From CAIYZT01 sp947461435 (GTDB lineage Bacteria; Pseudomonadota; Alphaproteobacteria; Rhodobacterales; Rhodobacteraceae): a stretch of 64,000 nt of DNA. Location: positions 930,001-994,000 of the forward strand of contig OZ260083.1 of assembly GCA_965284435.1 (NCBI GenBank), written 5' to 3'. Below the pieces are notes generated by a model that did not search any database, was not told where the DNA came from, and saw only the letters and a program-made list of their open reading frames with translations. Position 1 is the stretch's first letter; every line of letters starts with the position of its first letter. This document shows, piece by piece, positions 42,723 through 51,912 of this stretch. Made by a program: the position numbers and the translations under genes.

Positions 42723-43727
42723 ATGCAACCCATGCCTGAAAGACTTCCTCTGACGGCGCTTCGCGCTTTTGAAGCCGCTGCCCGGAACGGCTCTCTCACC
42801 GCCGCCGCTACGGAGCTTGGGGTGACGCGTCCGGCAATCAGCAAGCAGATCAAGCAACTTGAGCAGATGCTGAATTGCGCCTTGATGATCCGGCTTGGCA
42901 ACGCCGTGCAGCTGACAACCGCAGGCCAGGACCTTGCCCATGACGTGGCGCAGGCGTTCGGCCAGATTGCCGCCTCGCTGCAGCGGCAGATCCATGGCAG
43001 GTCACTTCCCAATGTCATCCGTATTCTGGTTGATCGTGACTTTGCATCGTCGTTTCTGGCGGGTCATATCGGGCAATTCCTTTTGCGAAATCCCGGTGTA
43101 TCGGTTGAAGTTGTGGCCGAAAAGAACGGCCGGATGCGCTTGGAAGAGGATTTCAACTTTCGCATCTTCTACGGCCACTTCGGCGCAACCCCTTGTCCGG
43201 GTTTGCGCGAAAGGGTTCTGTGCCGGTGGTATGATCTGGTCGTTTGCACGGCCGATTATGCTATGGAACATGTAAACGGCGCGGGCGCGCTGGTGGATGC
43301 CCAGCTTCTGATCGACGGCAACTACAACGTTTGGGACAGCTGGTTTGACCAGACCGGCCTCAACCATCCGGGCCCGGCGCGTGACATGACCCATTTCAAC
43401 GAAACATCGCTGTGTCTTTCGACCGCGCTGACGGGCGGCGGCATTACCATTGGCGACACGATATTGGCCTTCCCCGCGATCCGCGCAGGACGGCTTGCCT
43501 TACCCTTTCGGCATGGATTGGAAAGCGAACAATGCTACTCGCTTTTTGACCGCGCAGGGCGTCCGCATACCTTGGCGGAGGCATCTTTTCTTGAGTGGTT
43601 GTCCGAGGTCGTCAAGCAGCACGAAACGGAAGTCAGCGCCTTTCTTTTCGAAAATGGCATCGACATCAATCATGGGCGCAAAACGGCGGGTACCGGTGAG
43701 ATGGCGAAACGACCCTTCGTGACATAG
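42723..43727 (+). CDS. LysR family transcriptional regulator
   Basis: A 334-residue regulator of the GcvA-like LysR group. The N-terminal HTH is LPLTALRAFEAAARNGSLTAAATELGVTRPAISKQIKQLEQML; the effector-binding domain follows with the usual alternating segments (IRILVDRDFASSFLAGHIGQF; NETSLCLSTALTGGGITIGD). It reads away from the 12-kb operon starting with the cupin gene and has a candidate operator just before its start. It is the likely co-inducer-dependent activator of that operon. ATG 42723 or the ATG three codons later are both possible. Confidence 0.92.
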   Translation: MQPMPERLPLTALRAFEAAARNGSLTAAATELGVTRPAISKQIKQLEQMLNCALMIRLGNAVQLTTAGQDLAHDVAQAFGQIAASLQRQIHGRSLPNVIRILVDRDFASSFLAGHIGQFLLRNPGVSVEVVAEKNGRMRLEEDFNFRIFYGHFGATPCPGLRERVLCRWYDLVVCTADYAMEHVNGAGALVDAQLLIDGNYNVWDSWFDQTGLNHPGPARDMTHFNETSLCLSTALTGGGITIGDTILAFPAIRAGRLALPFRHGLESEQCYSLFDRAGRPHTLAEASFLEWLSEVVKQHETEVSAFLFENGIDINHGRKTAGTGEMAKRPFVT

Positions 43728-43773
43728 ATTTTCCGACAGCACCTTTCGTGAAAGAGCTAGTCTTGATGGATGC

Positions 43774-44010
43774 TTGCCTGTCGCGCGCGCGGCATTAGAG
43801 GCGATTGCCCATAAAGTCGCCGATTTTCCGGGACGACACTTAACACGCAATGAAGTCGAAGAGGTCGGCGCGCTGGGCGTTGCGTTCATGGCCTGTGGCA
43901 AGGACTTTGCGGCGCAGAAAGTGAAGGAATATTCGCCCGTTCTGCCCGCCAAGGTGCGCGCAACCGCGCAAGAAAACCGGGCACGGCCCCTGATCAACGC
44001 GAGGGCATGA
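43774..44010 (+). CDS. possible small hypothetical protein (TTG start)
   Basis: A 78-residue frame with a TTG start. It has no recognised motif; helical segments (AALEAIAHKVADF; AAQKVKEYSPVLPAKVRA) and a normal residue balance make it look more like protein than chance, but no ribosome-binding site is seen. It is followed by a terminator-like hairpin. It may be a remnant of a larger gene. Weak support only. Confidence 0.25.
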   Translation: MPVARAALEAIAHKVADFPGRHLTRNEVEEVGALGVAFMACGKDFAAQKVKEYSPVLPAKVRATAQENRARPLINARA

Positions 44011-44039
44011 TGGCGGGGGGAGCGATGCCCCTCGCTTTT
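43999..44039 (+). terminator. possible Rho-independent terminator
   Basis: An imperfect stem (GCGAGGGCAT at 43999 with ATGCCCCTCGC ending 44035, one bulged C) is followed by TTTT. It would end transcription of the LysR gene or of the small frame at 43774. Confidence 0.45.
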
Positions 44040-44589
44040 CTCAGGCAACGGTCGCTGATCCTGCCAACCTTCAACAAAGCCAAAACTTATCCGACCGCAT
44101 GATCAGCATCGCTCCCGCATGGCCGAATTCGTCTCGATTGACGCCGATCACAACCTTGCTGGACTGACCGATTTGCGGTGTCAAAAGCCGTCCAATTCTT
44201 TGGCCGCATCATAAAGACCAGCCCAGCAGGCCGCGTACCGGGAAGGGTGTTCATCAGCCAATCCATGAACGTCACGGGAAAGAGGCTTGCCTTAGAAATT
44301 CTTTGCAGATCCTGATGCAGGTCTTGCGGGTTCTGGGCGGCCAGGCAGGGCAGTTCTCCAACCGATCCATGATCTGGTCCAAGCCTCTTGACGTATCAAT
44401 TGCGATATCGTGACAAATGACAATGGCGTGTACTGTCCGCGTATCGCCCCTATCTTCGTCTGATCTGGCCAGCATCATCGACCGCTTTTCTGGCGCATTG
44501 ATTAGATTTTCTAAGCCAGCGTTAGTTTTTTTGCAGTTGCCCAACTGCGTAGGAATCCGCAGCATTAACCCATCAATACGGGGATTCTC
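44040..44589. other. 550-bp non-coding region, no gene seen
   Basis: Frames here are short, with biased composition and no start sites. The far right part supplies the leader of the 2OG oxygenase gene (GGGGATTCTC before the ATG). A T-run at about 44526-44533 is not part of a hairpin that I can see. It may contain the remains of an older gene. Confidence 0.5.
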
Positions 44590-45378
44590 ATGCGCGACAT
44601 TCTTGATCTTGACCGCTATCCGCTTGACCAACCGGGCAGTCCTGCTTGGCTCGACCTTGTGGCGCGGTCCAAAGCTGAACTTGCCAAGGAAGGTATGTTC
44701 AATCTTGAGGGTTTGATGCGCCCACAGGCGATGATCAAAGCGATGGACGAAGTGAACCCGATCATGGAACGCTTGTCCTTTCTGCACAAACGCACGCACA
44801 ATATTTACTTCCGCAAAGAGGTGCCGGGCTTGGCCCCTGATCATCCGGCCCTGAAAACGGTCGACACGATCAACCACACCGTCTGCGGTGACCAGCTAGA
44901 GCAGACGGTGATCGACTGGATCTACAGCTGGCCCCAGATGGCTGTGTTTTTGGCCGCATGCTTGGACAAGACCGCACTTTTCACCATGACAGACCCATTG
45001 GCGCGGATGAATATCATGCGCTATGGCGATGGAGAGGCGCTGAACTGGCACTTTGACCGGTCAGAATTTACCACGACCTTGCTGTTGCAAGAGCCTTCAG
45101 GTGGCGGAGAGTTTCTGTATCGCACCGACCTGCGCACCGACAGCGATCCAAACTACGACGGGGTGGCGGCGGTTCTTGAGGAACGCGATCCCGCCGTTAA
45201 ATCGCATTATCTAAAAGCGGGCACTCTGAATGTTTTCAAGGGTAAGAATACCCTTCACAAGGTGACAACTTGCACTGGACAACAGGCGCGCTTTATTGCG
45301 GTCTTTTCCTATTACGAGCGCCCCGGCGTCCGCTTTAGCCGCGAAGATCAGATCGGCTTTTACGGCCGCGCTGCTTGA
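44590..45378 (+). CDS. 2-oxoglutarate/Fe(II)-dependent dioxygenase
   Basis: A 262-residue oxygenase with the facial-triad layout: WHFDRSEFTTTLLLQ supplies HxD, and KNTLHKVTTCTGQQARFIAVFSYY supplies the distal His and the arginine that holds 2-oxoglutarate. The flanks (GGEFLYRTDLR; YLKAGTLNVFKG) fit the double-stranded beta-helix core. It resembles the group of enzymes that hydroxylate or halogenate free amino acids or act on small molecules, though the Asp rules out halogenase. The polar amino-acid transporter 1.2 kb downstream may be related. Confidence 0.85.
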   Translation: MRDILDLDRYPLDQPGSPAWLDLVARSKAELAKEGMFNLEGLMRPQAMIKAMDEVNPIMERLSFLHKRTHNIYFRKEVPGLAPDHPALKTVDTINHTVCGDQLEQTVIDWIYSWPQMAVFLAACLDKTALFTMTDPLARMNIMRYGDGEALNWHFDRSEFTTTLLLQEPSGGGEFLYRTDLRTDSDPNYDGVAAVLEERDPAVKSHYLKAGTLNVFKGKNTLHKVTTCTGQQARFIAVFSYYERPGVRFSREDQIGFYGRAA

Positions 45379-46536
45379 TGGGCGTGCAAACCGTTCAAGC
45401 CTGGGTAGCCTTTTCGGGAAAAAGGCCCGTCTTGAGCGGGCGTGGTCAGTAACCACATTGGGTCACACCAATCTGGCCGATTGTGACGCTGAGTGCGAAA
45501 TGCTCTTTGGAAAAAAATAGATCTGCCCAGTCCGGGCGACGGCATCATTTTCAAGCTTTGCGACGAGCTCGGAAAGAAGACTCCCAGATCTATTTCTCAA
45601 AAACGGCGTAAAATATGGTCATCCTAATGTGCCGACATTTTGACGGCGGGTCGCATTCTTTTTGTCAAACAATGCTTGGTTTCCGATAGGCCCAGTTTTG
45701 GTCTTGTCGCTGCTTGGTGCTGCGATCAATGCCATCCAAACGCGCCGGAAAGACGATGAACCACGGCCGCGGCCGCCGACAAAGCGCTTTGACGAGAAAC
45801 AGAAAACCTGCGCCTTCGGGTATGTTCCGATGCTCTTGCGCAACGCACACCTTATGCATGACCGAAAGCGCCATGCGCCATTCCTTCGCCCCTCCGGTCC
45901 CGTTTTCCCCGAGTTAGAAAAGCAGATGGGCCAGGGATAGAAAGACGGAAAAGGCACATATTCAGGGGAAAAATCGGTGTCTTGCAGCATTCTTCGGCAG
46001 CATTTGTTGGACCGGCGCAAGGGTGGCGACTTTGGCATCCGTATCGTCAAGCCGGCCTTTTGAAACGAGGATTTTTGAACGGTGACATCCCAAGGACGAT
46101 TCTCGTGGTTCTGACATCCCGCGACAAACTTGGCGACACGGGCAAGAAAACTGGTTTCTGGCGCCAAACCTGCGCTGCCCTTTGTTTGATTATCCAGGTC
46201 GCTGGCACCTTTCGGTATGTTTGAGGGCACCTTGATCACTGGGCAAAATCCGGCATCCGTGGAGGCAACAGCGCGGAAACTTCTGGAACTGGTTGGAAGC
46301 GGCCCCCTTTCTGCGCAGGCCAATTGTGCACAGGCCCGCTCGTGACATCAAAGGGACAAGACAGGCGGCGATCCTGCCATACTGAAAAGCGTCAAAACGT
46401 AGTCTGCCATTGCTGATCTTCGTCGATCGCTGTCGTCAATCGACCCCGTCCCGCGCTCTTTCTCGATGGATGTGGAACCAAACATGTTGGCCCCGCGTTT
46501 CGCAAACACCCCGACACTCTACCCACAGGAACATCC
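45379..46536. other. 1.16-kb gene-poor region
   Basis: No convincing gene: several frames of 60-230 codons exist in both directions but lack ribosome-binding sites, family motifs and normal residue balance. An 11-bp inverted repeat (AAATAGATCTG at 45515 and its complement ending 45595) and a 7-bp hairpin near 45411-45429 are the only structures I see. It may be decayed DNA left by old deletions or insertions, or may hold an RNA gene. Confidence 0.5.
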
Positions 46537-47292
46537 ATGCTGAAATTCATATCGCTTGCCGCACTGCTGGTCGGGACGGCCGCCCTTTCTGCGGAGGCTG
46601 AGACCATTCGTGTTGGCATGTCGGGGGGATATTTCCCGTTCACTTTCGTCAAGCAAGACACGCTGCAAGGCTTTGAGGTTGATTTGATGAACGCCTTGGC
46701 CCAACGAACGGGCGATACGGTGGCGTTTTCCACCATGTCATTCTCGGGGCTTATCGGCGCATTGGAATCCGGTCGCATCGATACGATTGCGAACCAAATA
46801 ACCATCACGCCTGACCGCGCAGCAAAGTTTGCCTTCAGCCAGCCCTATGTCTACGACGGCGCGCAGGTTGTGGTGAAGAAGGGCAACGAGACGGAAATAA
46901 CGGGTGTGGAAAGCCTGCGGGGCCGCACGGTGGCGGTCAACCTTGGATCAAACTTTGAGCAATTGTTGCGGGAACTTCCCTTCGCTGATGAGATCGACAT
47001 CCGAACCTATGAGAGCAACGTCGCGCAAGACACGGCTCTCGGACGTGTTGATGCGTTTGTGATGGACCGGGTATCCTCGGCGCAGGTCATCAAGGAAAGC
47101 CCGCTGCCGCTGGCCCTCGCTGGCCCGCCGTTCAGCGAGATTCAAAATGCGCTGCCGTTCCGAAACGATGCGGATGGTCAGGCGCTGCGCGACCGATTGG
47201 ACGCCGCGCTGACCGAAATGAAGGCAGATGGCACATTGAAGGCCATCTCAGAAAAGTGGCTCGGCCTTGACGTGACAAAGCCTGCGGGCTGA
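46537..47292 (+). CDS. polar amino-acid ABC transporter substrate-binding protein
   Basis: A 251-residue exported protein (signal peptide MLKFISLAALLVGTAALSA, cut near EAET). The SBP_bac_3 body has RVGMSGGYFPFTFVKQDTLQGFEVDLMNALA and SFSGLIGALESGRIDTIANQITITPDR, the standard amino-acid-binding pattern, and ends with GTLKAISEKWLGLD. It delivers a polar amino acid to the permease encoded three bases downstream. The exact amino acid is not readable. Confidence 0.93.
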   Translation: MLKFISLAALLVGTAALSAEAETIRVGMSGGYFPFTFVKQDTLQGFEVDLMNALAQRTGDTVAFSTMSFSGLIGALESGRIDTIANQITITPDRAAKFAFSQPYVYDGAQVVVKKGNETEITGVESLRGRTVAVNLGSNFEQLLRELPFADEIDIRTYESNVAQDTALGRVDAFVMDRVSSAQVIKESPLPLALAGPPFSEIQNALPFRNDADGQALRDRLDAALTEMKADGTLKAISEKWLGLDVTKPAG

Positions 47293-47295
47293 ACG

Positions 47296-47970
47296 ATGCG
47301 GGCACTTGATCTTGACTACATGCTGGGTCTGGTGCCCGTCATCTTGGGCTATGTGCCGCTGACCGTCGGTATGGCATTGGCCGCGATGGTTGGCGCGTTG
47401 GCGTTGGCCAGCCTGATGGCCGTCGAACGTGTGGTGCGTGTGCCGGTGCTGGACGCCGTTGTGCAACTGTTCATCAGCTTTTTTCGCGGCACGCCGCTGC
47501 TGGTGCAGCTGTTTTTGTTCTACTATGGCCTGCCGCAGATTATTCCCGTTCTTGCTGGGATAAACGGTGTGACGGCGGCGATATTGGGGTTAACGCTGCA
47601 CTTTTCGGCCTATATGGCCGAAAGTATTCGCGCGGCGATCTTGGGTGTTGACCGCAGCCAATGGGAGGCGGTGCAGGCGGTCGGCATGACGCAAACACAG
47701 TCAATGCGCCGCATCATCCTGCCGCAGGCGGCGCGCGTTGCTGCCCCGACGCTGGTCAACTATTTTATCGACATGATCAAAAGCACATCGCTCGCCTTTA
47801 CCCTTGGCGTGACCGAGATGATGGGTGCCACGCAAAAGGAGGCAGCGGGCAGCTTTTTGTATTTCGAGGCTTTCCTAGTCGTCGCGGTGCTATACTGGGC
47901 GATCGTTGAGATATTGTCCTTCCTGCAAAAACGGCTTGAATTCCACCTGACAAAGGCGCTTGCCCGATGA
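47296..47970 (+). CDS. polar amino-acid ABC transporter permease
   Basis: A 224-residue inner-membrane protein of the HisM/GlnP type with about five membrane helices. The conserved FFRGTPLLVQLFLFYYGLPQ near residue 60 and the EAA loop WEAVQAVGMTQTQSMRRIILPQA are typical. It overlaps the ATPase gene by four bases. It likely forms a homodimer, because only one permease gene is present. Confidence 0.94.
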   Translation: MRALDLDYMLGLVPVILGYVPLTVGMALAAMVGALALASLMAVERVVRVPVLDAVVQLFISFFRGTPLLVQLFLFYYGLPQIIPVLAGINGVTAAILGLTLHFSAYMAESIRAAILGVDRSQWEAVQAVGMTQTQSMRRIILPQAARVAAPTLVNYFIDMIKSTSLAFTLGVTEMMGATQKEAAGSFLYFEAFLVVAVLYWAIVEILSFLQKRLEFHLTKALAR

Positions 47971-48698
47971 TCAGGATCCGCGGACTGACCAAGCGTTATG
48001 GCGCAAACACAGTGCTGGACGCCATCGATCTTGATATTGCGGCAGGGGAGCGGGTCGTGATCATCGGCCCGTCAGGCACAGGGAAATCGACCCTGCTGCG
48101 CTGTGTGAACTATCTGGATCGCCCGGACAGCGGTGTGATCTGTATCGGCGATCTGACTGTTGATGCGGCCAAAGCGCGGCCCGCAGAAATTCTTGCGTTG
48201 CGCCGGCGCACCGCGTTTGTCTTTCAGAACTATTCGCTTTTCGCCAACAGGACTGCGCGCGAAAACATCACCGAAGCCTTGATCACCGTGCAGGGCAAAA
48301 GCCGTGAAGAGGCGGACGCGCGGGCAGACGCGATCTTGCTTGACATCGGTCTGGCGGACAGGGCCGGTGCCTATCCGGCCGCCCTGTCGGGGGGGCAACA
48401 GCAGCGCGTCGGCATTGGCCGCGCGATGGCGCTGGACGCGGGCCTGATGTTGATTGACGAGCCGACATCGGCGCTTGACCCCGAATGGGTTGGTGAGGTG
48501 CTGGACCTGATGCGCCGCGTCGCCGAACGGCGGCAGACGATGCTGATCGTGACACATGAGATGCAGTTCGCGCGCGAGATTGCTGATCGCGTGATCTTCA
48601 TGGACGGGGGACGCATCGTCGAGCAAGGGCCGCCCGCGCAACTGTTTGACGCGCCGCGTGACAAACGCACGGAAAGCTTCTTGCGCCGGGTCAGGTGA
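47967..48698 (+). CDS. polar amino-acid ABC transporter ATPase
   Basis: A 243-residue ATPase. Walker A IIGPSGTGKSTLLRCVNYL, signature LSGGQQQRVGIGRAMAL, Walker B LMLIDEPTSALDPEWV and H loop IVTHEMQFARE are all intact and of the GlnQ/HisP kind. With the two genes upstream it forms a complete three-gene importer. No terminator with a T-run is visible directly behind it. Confidence 0.95.
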   Translation: MIRIRGLTKRYGANTVLDAIDLDIAAGERVVIIGPSGTGKSTLLRCVNYLDRPDSGVICIGDLTVDAAKARPAEILALRRRTAFVFQNYSLFANRTARENITEALITVQGKSREEADARADAILLDIGLADRAGAYPAALSGGQQQRVGIGRAMALDAGLMLIDEPTSALDPEWVGEVLDLMRRVAERRQTMLIVTHEMQFAREIADRVIFMDGGRIVEQGPPAQLFDAPRDKRTESFLRRVR

Positions 48699-48948
48699 AC
48701 CGAACCGCGAAAGTGGCGTGAGTGTGGCCGTGATCAGCGGACTGTTTGTTGACCGTTGCATCGTGGTGGTGGCGATACCTTGTCCCGGACGGGACCTTCT
48801 GAGGCTAAACTGTCGGCAGGCGGCCTTTGACGTTGCGGCCGTCCAAATTTCTTTGCGCGAAGGGGGCCGCTTAGGCGCAGAAAGATGCGGCAGCGGCGGT
48901 CTTGAAGAAATGTCGGGAAACAACATCTTCAGGGCCGCCGCTGCAACG

Positions 48949-48974
48949 ACCCTCTGGCAGAAAAGCCAGAGGGT
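48949..48974. terminator. hairpin between the ABC operon and the convergent small gene
   Basis: A perfect 10-bp stem (48949-48958 with 48965-48974, ACCCTCTGGC against GCCAGAGGGT) has loop AGAAAA. It lies between convergent genes and may end transcription in both directions, although T-runs are short. Confidence 0.65.
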
Positions 48975-48986
48975 GTTCGAAAAGGA

Positions 48987-49193
48987 TCAGGCCAGCGCGT
49001 GTGCCGCCGCATCCAGTTCCTTGGTGGCATCGGCGTCATGCTTGGCTGCATGGGCTTTTTCGGCAGCCTGATAATGCTTCAGGGCCGAATCCTTCTTTGC
49101 CCCGGCAGGGGCCTTGTCCCAAGCTGCCTTGACGGTCTTCATGTGCTCGGCGACGGTTGGTTTCGCGTGCATAGATTTTTCTTCCATAGTCAT
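48987..49193 (-). CDS. small charged helical protein (68 aa)
   Basis: A 68-residue protein rich in Ala, Lys and His: HAKPTVAEHMKTVKAAWDKAPAGAKKDSALKHYQAAEKAHAAKHDADATKELDAAAHALA is the general composition, all helical and without membrane segments. AAAGGA lies eight bases before the ATG at 49193; ATGs at 49187 and 49172 are alternatives. The composition recalls small stress-related or DNA-associated proteins, but no family is named. Confidence 0.65.
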   Translation of the reverse strand: MTMEEKSMHAKPTVAEHMKTVKAAWDKAPAGAKKDSALKHYQAAEKAHAAKHDADATKELDAAAHALA

Positions 49194-49874
49194 GATGTCA
49201 GTCCTTTGGTCTGTGCTGTGCGACAACAGGGAATCGGGGAAAGGACTGGCCCTGCCGCGATGCCTTGGTGTCAAGTGTGGCGACACGCTGGGTGGCCACT
49301 CCTGACCATGGACTTAGAATCGATCACCCAGACTGATGCAGGTTCGCTTCGCGCCAAGATGGAGGGTTGTGCCGTTACGTCACCGTGGTTCGGCCGCAAA
49401 AAACGAAGCTGGCCATGCGACAGCCAGAAAATGTGATCACCATCTGGCTTTTTGGGAATCGGTGCGGCCGTTGTTGTCTGTGTGCATCCAAAGGACGTGG
49501 GCCCGGTTGATGGCCGAGGATTTGGGCACAAAGACGTGGCCATCTTGCTGAATTGCAAATAGCCGGGGGGATCAGCGTCTCAGTCCGAAAGGTGAAACAG
49601 ATGGCCTGCGGGTGGGATAAAGGCTCGACTACCGCTGCGTTGGTCAGGACAGGAAATCAGAAAAACTCTCCTGTTCCTTATGCCACCGTGTCTGATTGAC
49701 GCGCCGGCCATCTGTTTCATCACACAAACGTTGCAGCGGCACCAAGGTTCCATCAAAATCCCCGCGCCGGGGGGCGGGATCGCACTGTACCACGTTGGGC
49801 TGTGGCGTGATCTTCTTTAAAGTCGGCAAGCGATTGCGCCCTGCGTCGAGGGACACTTTAACAAATTATAAGGA
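49194..49874. other. 680-bp region without a clear gene
   Basis: Only a 70-residue frame with a GTG start at 49856 (minus strand) and similar short frames are present; none has a family match or ribosome-binding site. The leftmost part is the promoter region of the small gene at 49193. The rest is unexplained. Confidence 0.45.
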
Positions 49875-50318
49875 TCAACCGCGCGAACCTGGCCGGCCAT
49901 TCGTTCGCCTAATGTCCTCATTGAGCAGATCGAACACGATCATTCCCCCCAGAACTGACCCAAGAAATATTGCGGCACCCGGAGAAAACATTCCTGCGGC
50001 GACCATGGCCGTCAAAGGGATGTACCCCGTCAGCCCCCAGCCCAGACCGAACAAGACGGCACTCAACAATGGTTTCCAGCCCTTTGCGCGGTGCAATTGG
50101 TCAACCTCGCCGCCGAGCAAGGCAGTATTTCTGTGGCCCGCTATGGTGACGACAAGACTTGCCGTAATAATCGCGACGAGCAGACCCAGACCCAATGAAT
50201 AGCCCCAACTCGCTTGCGGCATCAAAAATGAGTGCAGCAAAGCCGGATCATGAAGGCCGGATAGAACGATTCCTGCCCCGCACAATAGACCGCATCCCAA
50301 AGCCACGAGCCGTATCAT
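49875..50318 (-). CDS. YeeE/YedE-type membrane protein, second half (DUF6691-like)
   Basis: A 147-residue membrane protein with about four helices. It matches the C-terminal half of YeeE/YedE-type transporters, here split into two genes: SGLHDPALLHSFL and LLSAVLFGLGWGLTGYIPLTAMVAAG. In thiosulfate-transporting relatives a cysteine stands in the G-[FY]-C-P position; this protein has GYIP, so the cysteine is missing. It overlaps the other half (50315) by four bases. Confidence 0.85.
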   Translation of the reverse strand: MIRLVALGCGLLCGAGIVLSGLHDPALLHSFLMPQASWGYSLGLGLLVAIITASLVVTIAGHRNTALLGGEVDQLHRAKGWKPLLSAVLFGLGWGLTGYIPLTAMVAAGMFSPGAAIFLGSVLGGMIVFDLLNEDIRRTNGRPGSRG

Positions 50319-50791
50319 GTGATCCCTCCACCGCTGAAGGCACGTTGCAGATAAACCGCGATGGCGGCACCAACCATAATCGCCCCGAAAAGAACCGCCG
50401 CTTGGCCCGAGCGCCTTGCCATCCCTGTCAAAGTACCGCCCAAACTTGCCCCGCCAAAGCGAGCGGTAATTCCCACAAACAGCCCGCCAGCCACCAGAAA
50501 CGGCCAGTCTGCTTCGGCTGCAAGCTGCACCGGAAAACCAAGTTTGGTTATGAACAACGGGGCGACCAAAATGCCGCCAATAAAGGCAATACTGGTTGCA
50601 GCCACGCCTTCAGCGCCGCCCAGAAGACTTCCGATCATACCCGAGGCGTTCATGGCACGGCCTGTGAGGACCGTCAAAAGACCAACCGCAACCCCAATTA
50701 GGATGCCTCCCAAAAGCAGCTTGTCGATGCCATTTTCGAAGATTCCCAAAGCGTCTTTCCCCAAGATTGCATGCCAATCTGAAAAAACCAT
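50315..50791 (-). CDS. YeeE/YedE-type membrane protein, first half
   Basis: A 158-residue membrane protein with about four helices and the YeeE/YedE plan: GILIGVAVGLLTVLTGRAMNASGMIGSLLGG and FLVAGGLFVGITARFGGASLGGTLTGMARR. In known relatives the last block is GxGCTSGHGxCG; here the cysteines are replaced, giving GGASLGGTLTG. It probably pairs with the next protein to form one transporter. Substrate is unlikely to be handled through cysteine chemistry as for thiosulfate. Confidence 0.85.
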   Translation of the reverse strand: MVFSDWHAILGKDALGIFENGIDKLLLGGILIGVAVGLLTVLTGRAMNASGMIGSLLGGAEGVAATSIAFIGGILVAPLFITKLGFPVQLAAEADWPFLVAGGLFVGITARFGGASLGGTLTGMARRSGQAAVLFGAIMVGAAIAVYLQRAFSGGGIT

Positions 50792-50970
50792 GCTGGGAAA
50801 ACAAGCCCTAAAGCGGTTTCATTGTGCCCAATCTCTGAAGGCCAAAAGCAGATTTGCAAAAGTGCTGACCAACGACGATCGCCGATTTAAGGCTGTTGAT
50901 GTCGCGCAATAGGCATATTTTTGAAGGAAATGATACCGCATCGCCGAGGGGCAAAGATTCAGCCTTCCAA

Positions 50971-51912
50971 TCATGAAGAAGCAAAGGCCCCAGTGCCGAC
51001 CGATTTCACAGCGCCGCTCTCACGCAAAAGGAACAAGGCGCTGATCCCCTGCACGGTCGCAAACTCTGGCCCCGCCTTTTTTCCCATGACCGTCAATGCT
51101 GTCGCCATAGCATCGGCGATCATGCACGATTGCGACAAAACGGTCACCGACGCCGGAGCGTCAACCAAGGGCGCGCCTCGCCGCGGATCAATAGTATGAG
51201 AAAGCCGCGCCGCGCCCACCGTTACGAAATGCACGTAATCGCCCGACGTGGCGACAGAGGTATCTTGAAGCGCGATCACGGAGTGGTTCCCCCTTTGCCC
51301 GTCGTCCGGGGCATCAATTCCCACCGCCCAAGGGCTGCCGTCTTGGCGTGTGCCGATCGCCCGCACCTCGCCGTCGATCGTACAAAGCGCGTGTTTCAAG
51401 CCATGACCAATGGCGATTTCGGCGAGACAATCCACGCCATAACCTTTGGCGATGCCCGACAGATCCAGCGCCAGTGGTGCCGATTTTCGGGCGCGGCGGG
51501 TGGCCTTGTCAAGTTCAAGCGCATCAATCGCCGGAACGCGCCGCGCCGCACTTGCAGCCCGGATCGCACCAAGGTCGATGCTGTCCGGCCCAAAACCCCA
51601 GGCGCGCACGGCATCGCCAAGGTTCATCTCAAACGCTCCTGCCGTCTGGCGGCTCACGGCCAGTCCTGTCTCCAGCACGGTCAAAAGGCGGTTTGGAACC
51701 GACACCCAAGTATCAAGCGGCGCAGCATTCAATGCCATCAGGTTGCTGTCGGGCTTCCAGGTTGACATCTGGGCGTCAACTTCGTCCACCACCGCCTGAA
51801 ACTTTGCGTGCAGGCCAACATCGTCAACGCGGTCACCGATCCGCACAGACCACCGGGTACCCATTGTCCCACCTTCGAACGTTTGCGCCGCGTCAGTACA
51901 CATCTTCGGCAT
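50971..51912 (-). CDS. apbE: FAD:protein FMN transferase (ApbE family)
   Basis: A 313-residue flavin transferase. Motifs are typical: FEGGTMGTRWSVRI at the N-terminus, APLALDLSGIAKGYGVDCLAE in the middle, VATSGDYVHF and LSHTIDPRRGAPL near the C-terminus, with Asp and Thr residues that bind Mg and FAD. It couples FMN to a Ser/Thr of target proteins. No signal peptide or lipobox is visible, unlike most ApbE proteins. It overlaps the reductase gene and lies in the same operon as a DUF2271 protein with a probable flavinylation motif. ATG 51903 is an alternative start. Confidence 0.93.
   Translation of the reverse strand: MPKMCTDAAQTFEGGTMGTRWSVRIGDRVDDVGLHAKFQAVVDEVDAQMSTWKPDSNLMALNAAPLDTWVSVPNRLLTVLETGLAVSRQTAGAFEMNLGDAVRAWGFGPDSIDLGAIRAASAARRVPAIDALELDKATRRARKSAPLALDLSGIAKGYGVDCLAEIAIGHGLKHALCTIDGEVRAIGTRQDGSPWAVGIDAPDDGQRGNHSVIALQDTSVATSGDYVHFVTVGAARLSHTIDPRRGAPLVDAPASVTVLSQSCMIADAMATALTVMGKKAGPEFATVQGISALFLLRESGAVKSVGTGAFASS

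Noticed and set aside
44272..44877. Minus-strand frame of 201 codons opposite the 2OG oxygenase start
   Set aside because: It overlaps the real gene as its shadow and has no motif or start site.
45515..45595. 11-bp inverted repeat (AAATAGATCTG) as possible IS ends
   Set aside because: The arms are only 59 bases apart and enclose no transposase or target duplication.
48646..49071. Plus-strand frame across the end of the ABC operon
   Set aside because: It begins inside the ATPase gene in another frame and crosses the hairpin; no features of a protein family.
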